Positions 14,382 to 23,017 of a stretch of DNA of 64,000 nt are shown here, piece by piece (the first letter of the stretch is position 1; every line of letters starts with the position of its first letter). The stretch spans positions 2,108,001 through 2,172,000 of the forward strand of contig NZ_JAGIOB010000001.1 of NCBI RefSeq assembly GCF_017876495.1. The letters run 5' to 3'. The notes beneath the pieces were generated by a model. The model was given only the letters and a program-made list of their open reading frames with translations. It made no database searches and had not been told where the DNA came from. The position numbers were made by a program, and so were the translations under genes. This DNA is from Microlunatus capsulatus. Lineage in GTDB: Bacteria; Actinomycetota; Actinomycetes; Propionibacteriales; Propionibacteriaceae.

Positions 14382-16529
14382 TCAGGGCGCCACCAGCGGC
14401 GGGTGCAGGTCGGCCATCCGGAACTGCTGGCGACGGCGGACGGTGACGACCACGAGGGCCAGCGCGGCGACGGCCACTGCGAGCAGCACGACGACGTCGC
14501 GGACGAGGTGCGCGCCCTGGCCGCCGGAGATGGCGATCCGGAACGCGTCGACCAGGTAGGTCATCGGCAGGAACGGGTGGATCGCGGCGAAGAAGCCCGG
14601 CAGCAGCTCCGGCGGGTAGGTGCCGCCGGCGGCCGCCAGCTGGAGGATGAGCAGCACCAGCAGCAGGCTCGAGCCGGGAGTGCCGAGCGCCGTCCGCAGC
14701 AGGTGCGCGATCGCGCTGAAGCAGACCGCCGCCAGGGTCACCACCGCCATCACCAGCACCGGGTGCACGGGGTCGAGGCCGAGTGCGGCCCAGACCACGC
14801 CGACCATCAGCCAGCCGGCCGCGACGGCGACCGCCCCGATCGGCAGCCAGGCGGTGAGGGCCAGCCGGACCGCCCCGGCCCGCCCGACGAGCGCCCGTCC
14901 CGAGATGGGCCGGACGACGAGGAAGACCGAGATGCCGAACACCCAGAGGGCGATGGAGAAGAACAGCGGGGCGAGGCCGCGGCCGTAGACCCCGGCCGGG
15001 TGGTCGACGACGGTCGTCACGTCCGCGGGCGAGGACAGCACCTGGACCGCCCGGTCCTGGTCGTCGGCGCTGAGCCGCGGGATCCGGGCGGCGCCCTGGT
15101 CGAGCTGGTCGGCCAGCGTGCCGGCGCCGTCCCGGAGGGTGGTGAGGCCCGTGCGCAGCGTCCCGGCGCCCGTGCCCAGCGCGTCGACGCCGTCGGAGAG
15201 CTGGTCGGCCCCGGTGGCGAGCGTGGTCGCGCCGTCGGCCGCCCGGCCGACGCCGGTGCTCAGCTGGTCGGCCCCGTCGGAGGCGCTGGCGATGCCCCCG
15301 TTCAGCTGCCGGGCCCCGTCGGCCACGGCCGCCGCCCCGGTGTCGAGGGCCCGGAGGTCCGAGCGCGCGTCGGCGATCCGCTCGTCGAGGTCCCCGCCCT
15401 CCTGCACCTGCGCGTCCACCTGGCTGATCCGGTCGGCCCCGGTGCGCACGTCGGCGGCGATGTCCTCGGCCCGGCCGGACGCGGCGTCGACGCGGGCCTG
15501 CGCCTGCTGGAAGGCGGGGCTGTCCGCGACCTCGGGGTACTGCGCGCGGAGGGCGTCCAGCTGGTCGGACGCCGTGGCCAGGTCGGTGCTGATCGACGCG
15601 CTGCGGCCGGCGGCCCGCTGGGCGATGGTGTCCAGCCGGCCCGAGACCGCCTTCGCGTCGGCCTCGATGCCGGGCAGCGCCTCCTGCGCCGCCGCCAGGG
15701 CGGGCTGCACCCGGTCGTCGAGGGCCTTGTTGCCGGCCGCCACCTGGGCGGCACCGGTGCTGAGCCGGGCGGAGCTGGACTGCAGCGTGTCGAGCCCGCT
15801 CGCGAGGTCGCGGGCGCCGGTGCGGGCGGTGCCGAGGCCGGAGGCCAGGGTGGTCGCGCCCGTGCTCAGCTGGTCGGCGCCGTCGGACGCGGTCGCCGCG
15901 CCCGTGACGAGGTCGCCGGCGCCGGAGCGGGCCGTGCCGAGGCCGTCGTGCAGCTTCTCGGCCCCCGACGCCGCGTCGAGCAGGCCGGAGCGGATGGTGG
16001 CGAGGTTGGCGAAGACGGCGTCGAAGTAGCTGGCCACGGCCGACTCGTCGACCGAGCGGGCGATGGTGTTCTGGGCGCTGTTCAGCAGGCTGCCGATGAC
16101 GAAGCCGTTGGCGTCGTCGCGCCGGAGGGTGATCTGCGCCCGCTCGGGGTCGTCGCCCTGCCCGCTGACGAGGTCGGCGGAGAAGTCGGCCGGGACGTGC
16201 ACGACGAGGTAGTAGTCGCCCTCGCGCAGCCCCCGGTCGGCCTCGGCGGCGTCGACGTCGTGCCAGTCGAACGAGCCCTTCACGTGCAGGCTCTCGACGA
16301 AGTCGGCGCCGGCGTGCACGGTCTTGCCGCCGACGGTCGTCGGCTGGTCGTCGTCGACGACGGCGACGGGCAGGTCGGTGAGCCGACCGTAGGGGTCCCA
16401 GTTGGCCGTCAGGTACACCGCGCCGTAGAGCAGCGGGATGACCAGCACGAACACGAGGGCGATCTTGGCCAGCCGGCCGCGGAACCGCCGGAGCTCGAAG
16501 CGGGCGAGGCGGGCAGCGGGGACGCGCAT
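14382..16529 (-). CDS. YhgE/Pip-domain membrane protein
   Basis: This 715-residue membrane protein has one N-terminal helix (about 20-43), a large extracytoplasmic region and five to six C-terminal helices (about 515-700, ABC-2-like permease part). The extracytoplasmic region is built from YhgE heptad-like repeats (ATASDGADQLSTGATTLASG and many variants). This is the YhgE/Pip architecture (phage infection protein family, distant relatives of MmpL/ESX accessory and ABC-2 exporters). The transported substrate is not known for most members. It starts 1 nt after the stop of the partner ATPase gene, within a TetR-ABC-YhgE operon. Confidence 0.9.
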   Translation of the reverse strand: MRVPAARLARFELRRFRGRLAKIALVFVLVIPLLYGAVYLTANWDPYGRLTDLPVAVVDDDQPTTVGGKTVHAGADFVESLHVKGSFDWHDVDAAEADRGLREGDYYLVVHVPADFSADLVSGQGDDPERAQITLRRDDANGFVIGSLLNSAQNTIARSVDESAVASYFDAVFANLATIRSGLLDAASGAEKLHDGLGTARSGAGDLVTGAATASDGADQLSTGATTLASGLGTARTGARDLASGLDTLQSSSARLSTGAAQVAAGNKALDDRVQPALAAAQEALPGIEADAKAVSGRLDTIAQRAAGRSASISTDLATASDQLDALRAQYPEVADSPAFQQAQARVDAASGRAEDIAADVRTGADRISQVDAQVQEGGDLDERIADARSDLRALDTGAAAVADGARQLNGGIASASDGADQLSTGVGRAADGATTLATGADQLSDGVDALGTGAGTLRTGLTTLRDGAGTLADQLDQGAARIPRLSADDQDRAVQVLSSPADVTTVVDHPAGVYGRGLAPLFFSIALWVFGISVFLVVRPISGRALVGRAGAVRLALTAWLPIGAVAVAAGWLMVGVVWAALGLDPVHPVLVMAVVTLAAVCFSAIAHLLRTALGTPGSSLLLVLLILQLAAAGGTYPPELLPGFFAAIHPFLPMTYLVDAFRIAISGGQGAHLVRDVVVLLAVAVAALALVVVTVRRRQQFRMADLHPPLVAP

Positions 16530-16530
16530 G

Positions 16531-17238
16531 TCAGGAGGTCTTCTCTGCAGAGGGGGGAACGGGGGTCGGGCCCGCCGGCGCGGGGTCCGCGGCCGGCGGC
16601 GGCCGGAGCGGGACGACGACGGTCCCGGGCGGCAGCGACGCCGCCTCGGTGGTGCTGACGACCACGGTCTGGCCGGCGGCGCACAGCCGGCCGAGCGCGT
16701 CGAGCAGCCGGCGCTGGTCGGCGACGTCGAGGGCGCGGTCGGCGTCGTCGAGCAGCACGAGGTCGGCGGGCCGGACGAGGGCGAGGGCGACGCACAGCAG
16801 GGCCCGGTCGTACGCGCTGAGGTCGTCGACGAGCAGGGAGCGGTCGAACGTCGTGCCGACGGTCTCCTCGGCCCGGGCCACGGCGCGGGCGGCGGCGTCC
16901 GCCGCGACGCCGTCGACCAGCGCGCGCTCGGTCACCGACTCCCCGACGGTCAGCCGGCCCTCCGGCTCGACGAGCGTGGCGAGGCGGGCGACCGCGGTGT
17001 GCGCCCGCAGGTCGCGGGGCCGGCTGCGGGCGGCCCGCTCCCCCAGCCGCACCGTGCCGGTCACCCGGCGCATCCGGCCCCCGAGCGCGAGCAGCAGCGC
17101 GGAGCGGCCGCTGCCGGAGGGCCCGACGACCGCGGTCAGCGCGCCGCGCGGGACGGCGAAGGAGAGGTCGGTGAAGACGGGTCCCGCGGGGGTCGCCAGG
17201 CCCAGGCCCTCGACGGCCAGCAGGGGGTGGGCGTTCAC
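16531..17238 (-). CDS. ABC-type ATPase with degenerate catalytic motifs, partner of YhgE protein
   Basis: The 235-residue protein has the ABC ATPase fold, but each catalytic motif departs from consensus. Walker A is GPSGSGRS (Arg for Lys). The Q-loop region reads LATLVEPEGRLTV with no Gln. The signature is LSAYD instead of LSGGQ. Walker B ends LVLLDDAD (Asp for catalytic Glu), and the switch-loop His is replaced (VVVSTTEAA). It may bind but not efficiently hydrolyse ATP, or act as a regulatory or structural subunit. The GTG start overlaps the TetR stop (GTGA), and the downstream YhgE gene follows by 1 nt, so the three proteins are made together. Confidence 0.85.
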   Translation of the reverse strand: MNAHPLLAVEGLGLATPAGPVFTDLSFAVPRGALTAVVGPSGSGRSALLLALGGRMRRVTGTVRLGERAARSRPRDLRAHTAVARLATLVEPEGRLTVGESVTERALVDGVAADAAARAVARAEETVGTTFDRSLLVDDLSAYDRALLCVALALVRPADLVLLDDADRALDVADQRRLLDALGRLCAAGQTVVVSTTEAASLPPGTVVVPLRPPPAADPAPAGPTPVPPSAEKTS

Positions 17239-17843
17239 GCGAGGATCCCGCGCATCACGTGGGCGAGGACCGCCTCGACCAGGGGCTCGGGAAAGGCCTC
17301 GGGGGCGGTGGCGTGCTCGACGGCGAGGCTGTTGACCGTGGTCAGCAGCAGCGTCGCCGCCACGGCCAGGTCCAGGCCGGCCGGCACGGCGAGCCGGTCG
17401 ACCACTCCGCCGAGCAGCTCCTCGAGCTCGATCCGCTGCCGCAGCCGCAGTCCGGAGTAGACGGCGGCCAGCTCCGGGTCGCGCGCGGCCAGCGCCCGGA
17501 ACTCGGCCAGCAGGCCGGGCAGCGGGCCCCGGACGACGCCCCGCGCCAGGGAGGCCGCCACGGCGCGCGGGGCGTCGCTGCCCGGGGTGTCGACGGCGGC
17601 CAGCGCGTCGCGCAGGGCCCCGCCGACCAGCGCGGTGAACACCGCGGCGAACAGCTGGGGCTTCCCGCCGAAGTTCGAGTAGACGGCGCCCTTGGTGAAG
17701 CCGGCGGCCGCGGCGATCGCGCTGACCGAGACCTCGGCGTAGGACTGCGCGGCGAAGGCCTCGGCCGCGGCCCGGACGACCTGGGCGCGGACGTCCGCGC
17801 GACGGGGCCGCGAGCGGGTGCCGGCACTGCTGGTGGTGGTCAT
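17235..17843 (-). CDS. TetR-family transcriptional repressor of the ABC-YhgE operon
   Basis: The 202-residue protein has a classic TetR N-terminal helix-turn-helix (AAAEAFAAQSYAEVSVSAIAAAAGFTKGAVYSNFGGKPQLFAAVF) and a TetR C-terminal ligand domain. I chose ATG 17843, which has AAAGGGGA upstream; the open frame extends 32 codons further but through the operator region. Two near-identical palindromes upstream are obvious candidate operators, so autoregulation of the whole operon is likely. The inducer is unknown; in family logic it may be a substrate of the YhgE exporter. Confidence 0.92.
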   Translation of the reverse strand: MTTTSSAGTRSRPRRADVRAQVVRAAAEAFAAQSYAEVSVSAIAAAAGFTKGAVYSNFGGKPQLFAAVFTALVGGALRDALAAVDTPGSDAPRAVAASLARGVVRGPLPGLLAEFRALAARDPELAAVYSGLRLRQRIELEELLGGVVDRLAVPAGLDLAVAATLLLTTVNSLAVEHATAPEAFPEPLVEAVLAHVMRGILA

Positions 17844-17855
17844 CGATCCCCTTTC

Positions 17856-17870
17856 GATACCCAGGGTATC
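17856..17870. promoter_or_regulatory. TetR operator copy 1
   Basis: GATACCCAGGGTATC is a perfect 7+1+7 palindrome 13-27 nt upstream of the TetR start. On the minus strand it contains TACCCT, a possible minus-10 box. Its core is repeated at 17889-17901. Confidence 0.75.
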
Positions 17871-17888
17871 CCTTGCTGGACGTTCTGC

Positions 17889-17901
17889 ATACCCCGGGTA
17901 T
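17889..17901. promoter_or_regulatory. TetR operator copy 2
   Basis: ATACCCCGGGTAT is a perfect palindrome with the same arms as copy 1. The centres of the two copies are 32 bp apart, about three helical turns, so two dimers would bind the same face of the DNA. Confidence 0.75.
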
Positions 17902-17923
17902 CCGATGGTGGCCCCGGACGCAC

Positions 17924-17955
17924 GACAGCCCCGGTCCACCGGGACCGGGGCTGTC
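17924..17955 (-). terminator. strong hairpin terminator after the peptidase gene
   Basis: A perfect 14-bp stem (GACAGCCCCGGTCC with its complement) and 4-nt loop ACCG begins 11 nt beyond the stop codon of the minus-strand peptidase gene. No T tract is seen. Confidence 0.75.
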
Positions 17956-17966
17956 GAGGGGAAGGG

Positions 17967-19709
17967 TCAGCGCACGGCGAGCGCCAGGTCCACCGCCGTC
18001 CGCGCCGCGGTCCGCGACGGGGTGGTGGTGGGCGCCGCGAACGGCTGGAGATCGGTGCCGCAGGTCGCGTCGGACCTCTTCGCCGCCGGGTTGAGCAGGT
18101 AGCTGGTGACCTTCTCGTCGACGCAGCGGCTCTGCCCCAGCGTGGTGTGGCCCCAGCCGGCCAGGGTGGTCACCGAGGCCCGGCGGAAGAGGTCGGCGTA
18201 GGGGCGGGTGTTCCGGTAGGGGGTGGCCGGGTCGAACCGGGTGCCCAGGACCATGACGCGGGCCTTCGTGGTCTGGCGCCAGGGCCCGGTGTAGGCGTCG
18301 CGGTCGCGGATGCCCGCCTCGGCCAGCGGCTGGCAGGCGAAGGCGGTCCAGGCGCGGTAGCGGCCGAAGTCGGGGAAGCGGCGGTCCTGCCGGTCGGCCG
18401 TCCGGGCGAACGTGGTGACCGAGTGCGGGGTGCGGGTGTCCACGCAGGTGCTCCCCAGCGAGCCGCCGGCGGAGGCGTAGTCCTGGGTCCGCCGGGCCGA
18501 GGTGAGCAGGGCGGCCACGCCCGCGTCGGCCTGCAGCGCCCGGGTCCGCTGGCCGATGGCGACCTCGGTGAGGAAGTCGGCGAGCTCGGCCCAGGTGGCC
18601 GGGCTGTAGAGGTAGCTGTAGGCGGCGACGACGGCCAGCTGGTAGGTGAGCTCGGTCGTCGTCCCGTCGGGCAGGGCGACGGTCAGCGGGCGCGCCTCCA
18701 GCCCGTCGAGCACCCGCCGGGCGACCGCCCCGGGCTCCCCGACCCCGGCCAGCGAGCAGCGCTGGGGTCCGGCGGCGCGGCAGCGGGCGAGGAACTCCTC
18801 GAACACCTCGTCCCCGCCCCGGTCCTGCTCGATCCGGACCCCGACCGGCACGCCGCGGAACCGCGGGGCGGTGCCGCTGTACTCGCGCGGGTCGATGGTG
18901 CCGTCGAGCACCAGCGCGCGCACCTCCCTCGGGAACAGCCGGGCGTAGGTGGCGCCGAGGAAGGTGCCGTAGGAGTAGCCCGCGTAGCTCAGCTGCCGGT
19001 CCCCGACGGCCCGCCGCAGCAGGTCCATGTCCCGGGCGACGTTGGCCGTGGAGATGTGGTTGAAGCGCTCCCGCGACGTGGCCGCGCAGCTCTGCGCGAG
19101 CGTGCGCGCCTCGCGGACGTAGCGCTTCTCCTCCGCCCGGGTGACCGGGTAGGGCAGCGAGGACGCGCCCCAGGCGACCTCCTCGGCCTCGGTGGCGAAG
19201 CAGGTCGCGGGGGTGGAGCGGGCGACGCCGCGCGGGTCGAAGCCGAGGATGTCGAAGCGGGCGCGGACCTGGGCGGAGTAGGCCACCGGCGCGGCGGTCT
19301 GCACGAAGTCGACCCCGGAGCCGCCCGGGCCGCCGGGGTTGGTGAACAGGGTGCCGATCCGGCGCGCCGGGTCGCTCGCCGGCAGCCGGGTGAGCGCCAG
19401 GGTGATGGTCTTCCCGCGCGGGCGGTCGTAGTCGAGCGGGACCTGCGCCGTGGCGCACTGGAACGCGGCCAGCTCGGCGCCGCCGCAGCTCCCCCAGCGC
19501 AGGGTGGGCACCACCGAGGCCGGCACCGGCCGCTCGGCGGAGGACGCGGTCGACGCGCCCGGGGCCGACGACGGCGTCCGGTCGGCGACGGGGTCCCCGG
19601 CCGGCGCGGCGAGCGCCGGGGCGGGGGCCAGGACGGTGGTGCCGACGAGGGCCAGCCCGAGGGCCACCCCCGTCAGTCCGGTGAGCGAACGGTTCCGGCG
19701 GTGTGGCAT
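17967..19709 (-). CDS. secreted alpha/beta-hydrolase, tripeptidyl aminopeptidase family
   Basis: The 580-residue exported protein is related to Streptomyces tripeptidyl aminopeptidases and SlpD/SlpE. A signal peptide (about residues 1-35, MPHRRNRS then hydrophobic, ending ALAAPA) precedes the alpha/beta-hydrolase domain. Motifs include the oxyanion loop NPGGPGGSG, the nucleophile elbow GYSYGT, an acid in GTRFDPATPYR, and the catalytic His in GWGHTTLG within a TAP C-terminal domain. It would remove tripeptides from the N-termini of proteins outside the cell. ATG 19709 has GGAGG 5 nt upstream. An inverted repeat overlaps its probable promoter at 19759-19772. Confidence 0.88.
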   Translation of the reverse strand: MPHRRNRSLTGLTGVALGLALVGTTVLAPAPALAAPAGDPVADRTPSSAPGASTASSAERPVPASVVPTLRWGSCGGAELAAFQCATAQVPLDYDRPRGKTITLALTRLPASDPARRIGTLFTNPGGPGGSGVDFVQTAAPVAYSAQVRARFDILGFDPRGVARSTPATCFATEAEEVAWGASSLPYPVTRAEEKRYVREARTLAQSCAATSRERFNHISTANVARDMDLLRRAVGDRQLSYAGYSYGTFLGATYARLFPREVRALVLDGTIDPREYSGTAPRFRGVPVGVRIEQDRGGDEVFEEFLARCRAAGPQRCSLAGVGEPGAVARRVLDGLEARPLTVALPDGTTTELTYQLAVVAAYSYLYSPATWAELADFLTEVAIGQRTRALQADAGVAALLTSARRTQDYASAGGSLGSTCVDTRTPHSVTTFARTADRQDRRFPDFGRYRAWTAFACQPLAEAGIRDRDAYTGPWRQTTKARVMVLGTRFDPATPYRNTRPYADLFRRASVTTLAGWGHTTLGQSRCVDEKVTSYLLNPAAKRSDATCGTDLQPFAAPTTTPSRTAARTAVDLALAVR

Positions 19710-19758
19710 GGAGCCTCCAGGGTCGGGCACGCCCCCGGGGGTCGGCCGGCGCGACGTG

Positions 19759-19772
19759 TGTTCGGCAGAACA
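19759..19772. promoter_or_regulatory. inverted repeat at the peptidase promoter
   Basis: TGTTC-GGCA-GAACA overlaps TATGTT, a possible minus-10 box on the minus strand about 50 nt upstream of the peptidase start. It could bind a regulator that I cannot name. Confidence 0.35.
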
Positions 19773-19858
19773 TATCGACGGCCGGGGTCAGAGCCCGGAC
19801 CCGGGGTGGCCGTCCCGTCCCGCCCTCGGCAGCTGCCGGCGGTCCGCTCCGCAGCGCG

Positions 19859-20635
19859 CTACCCGGCCCGGGTGACGAGGTCCAGCGCGACGTCGCGGAG
19901 CACGCGGTCCTGGGTCCGCGACGCCTCGAGGAGCAGGGCCCAGGCCTGCTCGGCCGAGCAGTTCCGGGTGCCCATGACTACCCCCTTGGCCTGCTCGATG
20001 ACGGCCCGGGTGCTCATCGCCTCGCGGAGCCGGCGGGCCTCGGCCACCGCGGGGTGCCGGGCGGCCCGCGCGACCGCAACGGCCACCGCGGCGTAGTCGG
20101 CGAAGGTCCGGGTGAGCGCCACCGAGCCCGGCGAGAGCGGGCGCGAGGTCGCGACGTACAGGGTCAGCGCGCCGGCCGCGGCCGCCCCGCCGTCGGGCGG
20201 TTCCACGGTCAGCGCGACCGCCAGCACCCGGGTGATCCCGTGCTGGGCGGCGATCCCGCTGAACGCCGGGTAGGGGGTCTCGGGGTCGGTGGTGGTGACC
20301 GCGACCGTCCCGCCGGCGGCGGCCGCGTCCAGGCCGGGGCCCTCGCCGAGCGCGTGCTGCTGCTCGTCCAGGAAGGCGGCCAGCCGCCCTGCGGCGACCG
20401 CGGTGCGCGGCCGACCCTCCTCGACCAGGGTCACCGACACCTCGCCGAGCTCGGGGACCAGGCTGCGCGCCCCGTCCACCACCCGCTGCAGCAGGCGGCG
20501 CAGCGGGCCCTCGTCGCCGGCCCGCAGGACCTCGCTGAGCTCGTCCCAGGGGTCGGACCACGGGCCCGGGCGCACGCCCCGGAGGGCCGAGCGCTGGTGG
20601 GTGGCGGGGTGGTGCGTGGCGGGTGCGTCGGTCAT
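19859..20635 (-). CDS. GAF-ANTAR RNA-binding antiterminator (paralogue A)
   Basis: The 258-residue protein has a GAF sensor domain (about 35-185) and a C-terminal ANTAR domain (about 195-255) with the expected pattern LREAMSTRAVIEQAKGVVMGTRNCSAEQAWALLLEASR. ANTAR domains bind double-hairpin RNAs and prevent transcription termination. ATG 20635 has GGAGAA upstream; the GTG at 20647 is a weaker alternative. It is paralogous to the gene at 23056-23841, and both share a conserved, structured leader and promoter. In a PP2C/ANTAR neighbourhood the GAF domain probably senses a small ligand or stress signal (inference). Confidence 0.92.
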   Translation of the reverse strand: MTDAPATHHPATHQRSALRGVRPGPWSDPWDELSEVLRAGDEGPLRRLLQRVVDGARSLVPELGEVSVTLVEEGRPRTAVAAGRLAAFLDEQQHALGEGPGLDAAAAGGTVAVTTTDPETPYPAFSGIAAQHGITRVLAVALTVEPPDGGAAAAGALTLYVATSRPLSPGSVALTRTFADYAAVAVAVARAARHPAVAEARRLREAMSTRAVIEQAKGVVMGTRNCSAEQAWALLLEASRTQDRVLRDVALDLVTRAG

Positions 20636-20689
20636 GGCGTTCTCCACGGGGTCGCCCGGTGCCCACCCCGCGGCGCCGACCGGGGGTGC

Positions 20690-20769
20690 CTCTGCGGGAG
20701 CCGCTGCTCGACCCCAGGCCGGCCCGTTCCCGGGCGCCGGTTGCGTCGTCCCGCCGGACGACCGCAGAG
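20690..20769 (-). promoter_or_regulatory. structured 5' leader RNA of GAF-ANTAR gene A
   Basis: This leader starts close to the predicted transcript start and ends about 55 nt before the ATG. A closing stem of 7 bp (20763-20769 with 20690-20696) encloses three hairpins: GTCGTCC-ggcg-GGACGAC (20745-20762), GCCCG-GGAA-CGGGC, and GAGC-agcg-GCTC. The same layout and most of the sequence recur at 23900-23978 upstream of the paralogue, with a compensatory base-pair change in the first hairpin. The function is inferred: an ANTAR target, or another regulatory RNA element. Confidence 0.6.
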
Positions 20770-20773
20770 CCGC

Positions 20774-20804
20774 AGCCTAGGACCTCGGGACGCGTCCGCG
20801 CCAC
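20774..20804 (-). promoter_or_regulatory. promoter of GAF-ANTAR gene A
   Basis: On the minus strand GTGGCG (20799-20804) and TAGGCT (20774-20779) are separated by 19 bp. The same spacing and similar boxes occur before paralogue B. Bases 20805-20985, the rest of this intergenic stretch, show nothing else I can support. Confidence 0.5.
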
Positions 20805-20985
20805 GGTTCCGCGCAGGCGGGGCACCAGCAGCACCGGCAGCACCAGGCGACCCAGCGGTGGGCGGGAGGGACAGCGGACCTGGAGAGGAGGCGCGTGGTC
20901 GGCGGACCTCGGGTCGTGCCTCGCTCCGGGGGACACCGAGGAGTGCCCGCGCTCGGCGCTGCCCGTCCCGGTGCGACGCGTCCTG

Positions 20986-22971
20986 TCACCGCCCCTCGGC
21001 GTCGGCGCCTGTCGGGTTCGGGGCCTGCTGGTAGGGCAGGCGGACCAGCTCGAGCACGTGTTGGGCCGGGGTGCCGTTGGGGGCGATCAGCTGGAGCCGG
21101 AGGTTGAGCGCTCGGGCTTGGCGGTCGACGCGGAAGAGCTGGTCGACCCCGCAGCTGGCGAGCAGGGTGAGGCGGGTCAGGTCGACGGTGGCCGTGGTGG
21201 CGGCCTCGGTGAGGGCCAGGTTGAGGTAGACGGAGACCTCGCTGGTGTGGGTGCCGTCGAGGGGCCCGACGATGGTGACGACCGGTTCCGGGCCGCCCGT
21301 GGCGTAGACGTCGAAGTGCTCGGGGTCGACCCTCGCGCTGGGACGCGGACCCTCGGCTGACGTGAGCAACCCGGCCGGCCGGTGGACGACGTGCCGCACC
21401 GTGGCGGTGGTGCCTGCCGCGGTGCCTTCGACCTGGAGCTCGTCGACGAGCTGGCGCACCAGGGCCAGGCCGCGGCCTCGGCTCTCGGTCACGATCGGCA
21501 TCTTCCAGCTCCCCGAGTCGCTGACGCGGAGGACGACCTGGCTGGTGGAGGTCAGCTCCGCGCGCAGCCGGAGGGGTTGCGGCGGGCTGTCGAGGTGGGC
21601 GTGGTCGGCGACGTTGGCGACCAGCTCGGTCACGCTCTGGAGCAGGGCCTGGACCGTTTCCTGGTCGACGGCGAGGTCCTCCAGCCAGCTGCGGACCGCC
21701 CTCCGCGCGAGTCCGGCCGCCGCAGCTCCGGGCAGACCTCCCACCGCCAGGTCCTCGACCGGCGCACGTCGCTGAGCGGCGAGGATGGTGATGTCGTCGC
21801 TGCGGCCGGTGGTCCGGGTGAGCAGCTCGAGGACGAGGCTGCAGATCCGCTCGGCGGCGCTGGTGGGGGCGCCGGCGGGCATGGTCCTGTTGTGCTGGGC
21901 GTCGTCGGCGGTGCTGAGCAGCTCGACCGCCGCGGCGGCGCCCGTGGTGCCGGGGCGCTCGAGGAGGCCGTCGCTGTACAGCACCAGCGTCTCGCCCACC
22001 ACGAGCTGGACCCGGGCGACGGTGAAGACGGTGCCGGTGGCCAGCGGACCGGCACCGCTCGGTGGGAGATAGCGGCTGCCGCTGCCGTCGACGGCGGCCA
22101 GGACCAGCGGCGGTGGGTGTCCGGCGGTGCAGTACTCGACCGATCCGTCGACGGCGACGAGGGCGACGAGGGCGACGACGACGGTGGCGCGGCGGGCGGC
22201 CGGCACGGTGTCCGCGAACCGGTCGAGGAACCCGAGCGACTCCGCCAGCCCTGCCCCCTGCTGCAGCTGGGCGAGCAGCAGGGTCCGCAGCTGCCCCATC
22301 GCCACCGCAGCCGCCTGCCCGTGGCCGACGACGTCACCGACCACGAGCGCCGTGGTGCCGTCGGGACGGGCGACGGCGTCGAACCAGTCGCCGCCGGCGA
22401 CGTCCTCGTCGTCGGCGAGGAGATAGCGGGCGGCCACGTCGAGGCCACGCGCGACCGGGACCGCATCCGGGAGCAGGGCCCGCTGGAGGGCGCGGACGCT
22501 GCCACGGGCAGCCGCGTAACGGCCACGGAGCTCCTCCAGCTCACGTTGCCGCTCGGCGCGCTGCCCCACGCGCTCGGTGACGTCACGGGCTGTCATGATC
22601 GTCCCGCGGGGTCGTCCGTCGGGGCCGAGGCGCGGGCTGAAGGTGGCGTCCAGGTAGATCTGGGCGACGGAGCCGTCCGGCTGGTGCAGCTGCATCCGGA
22701 ACTCCTCCACGGTGACCGTCTCACCGGTCTCCACGGGAGTGCGGTAGGCCTGCGGCCACCCCTGGCCCTGGAGCTCGCGGGGGAAGGACTCCAGGATCGG
22801 CTGACCCGGCTCGAAGCGGCCGCCGACGATCGCGCGGGCTGCCGCGTTGAGGGCCAGCGTGCTCAGCTCGAGGCCGTCGGTCACCACCATCAGCACCGGC
22901 GCCTGCTCGAACGCCTCAGCGGCCGCCTCCACGTCACCGCAGGGGCGCCGGTCCGACTCGTCAGCCATCAT
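20986..22971 (-). CDS. PAS-PP2C (SpoIIE-type) phosphatase with ATPase and STAS domains
   Basis: The 661-residue protein combines four signalling domains. A PAS domain (about 15-140) comes first. The PP2C/SpoIIE phosphatase follows (about 165-400; metal-binding GGDWFD 193-198, GDVVGHG 212-218, YSDGLLE 332-338, DDITIL 392-397). Then come a GHKL ATPase/anti-sigma kinase domain (about 415-530; ELVANVADHA with N453, DSGSW) and a C-terminal STAS domain (about 550-650; Ser in LLASCGVDQ). It therefore contains the phosphatase, the anti-sigma kinase and the antagonist of an Rsb-type partner switch in one chain. It lies between two GAF-ANTAR genes on the same strand, 84 nt after the first of them. Confidence 0.92.
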   Translation of the reverse strand: MMADESDRRPCGDVEAAAEAFEQAPVLMVVTDGLELSTLALNAAARAIVGGRFEPGQPILESFPRELQGQGWPQAYRTPVETGETVTVEEFRMQLHQPDGSVAQIYLDATFSPRLGPDGRPRGTIMTARDVTERVGQRAERQRELEELRGRYAAARGSVRALQRALLPDAVPVARGLDVAARYLLADDEDVAGGDWFDAVARPDGTTALVVGDVVGHGQAAAVAMGQLRTLLLAQLQQGAGLAESLGFLDRFADTVPAARRATVVVALVALVAVDGSVEYCTAGHPPPLVLAAVDGSGSRYLPPSGAGPLATGTVFTVARVQLVVGETLVLYSDGLLERPGTTGAAAAVELLSTADDAQHNRTMPAGAPTSAAERICSLVLELLTRTTGRSDDITILAAQRRAPVEDLAVGGLPGAAAAGLARRAVRSWLEDLAVDQETVQALLQSVTELVANVADHAHLDSPPQPLRLRAELTSTSQVVLRVSDSGSWKMPIVTESRGRGLALVRQLVDELQVEGTAAGTTATVRHVVHRPAGLLTSAEGPRPSARVDPEHFDVYATGGPEPVVTIVGPLDGTHTSEVSVYLNLALTEAATTATVDLTRLTLLASCGVDQLFRVDRQARALNLRLQLIAPNGTPAQHVLELVRLPYQQAPNPTGADAEGR

Positions 22972-23017
22972 CTGGTCCTTCTCGCGGGACGTCGTCTGCG
23001 GGCCCTTCCAGGCCTAC

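Noticed and set aside
19759-19772. LexA/SOS box at the peptidase promoter
   Set aside because: The repeat is GTTC-N4-GAAC, the inverse of the actinobacterial SOS box GAAC-N4-GTTC, and the gene has no link to DNA damage.
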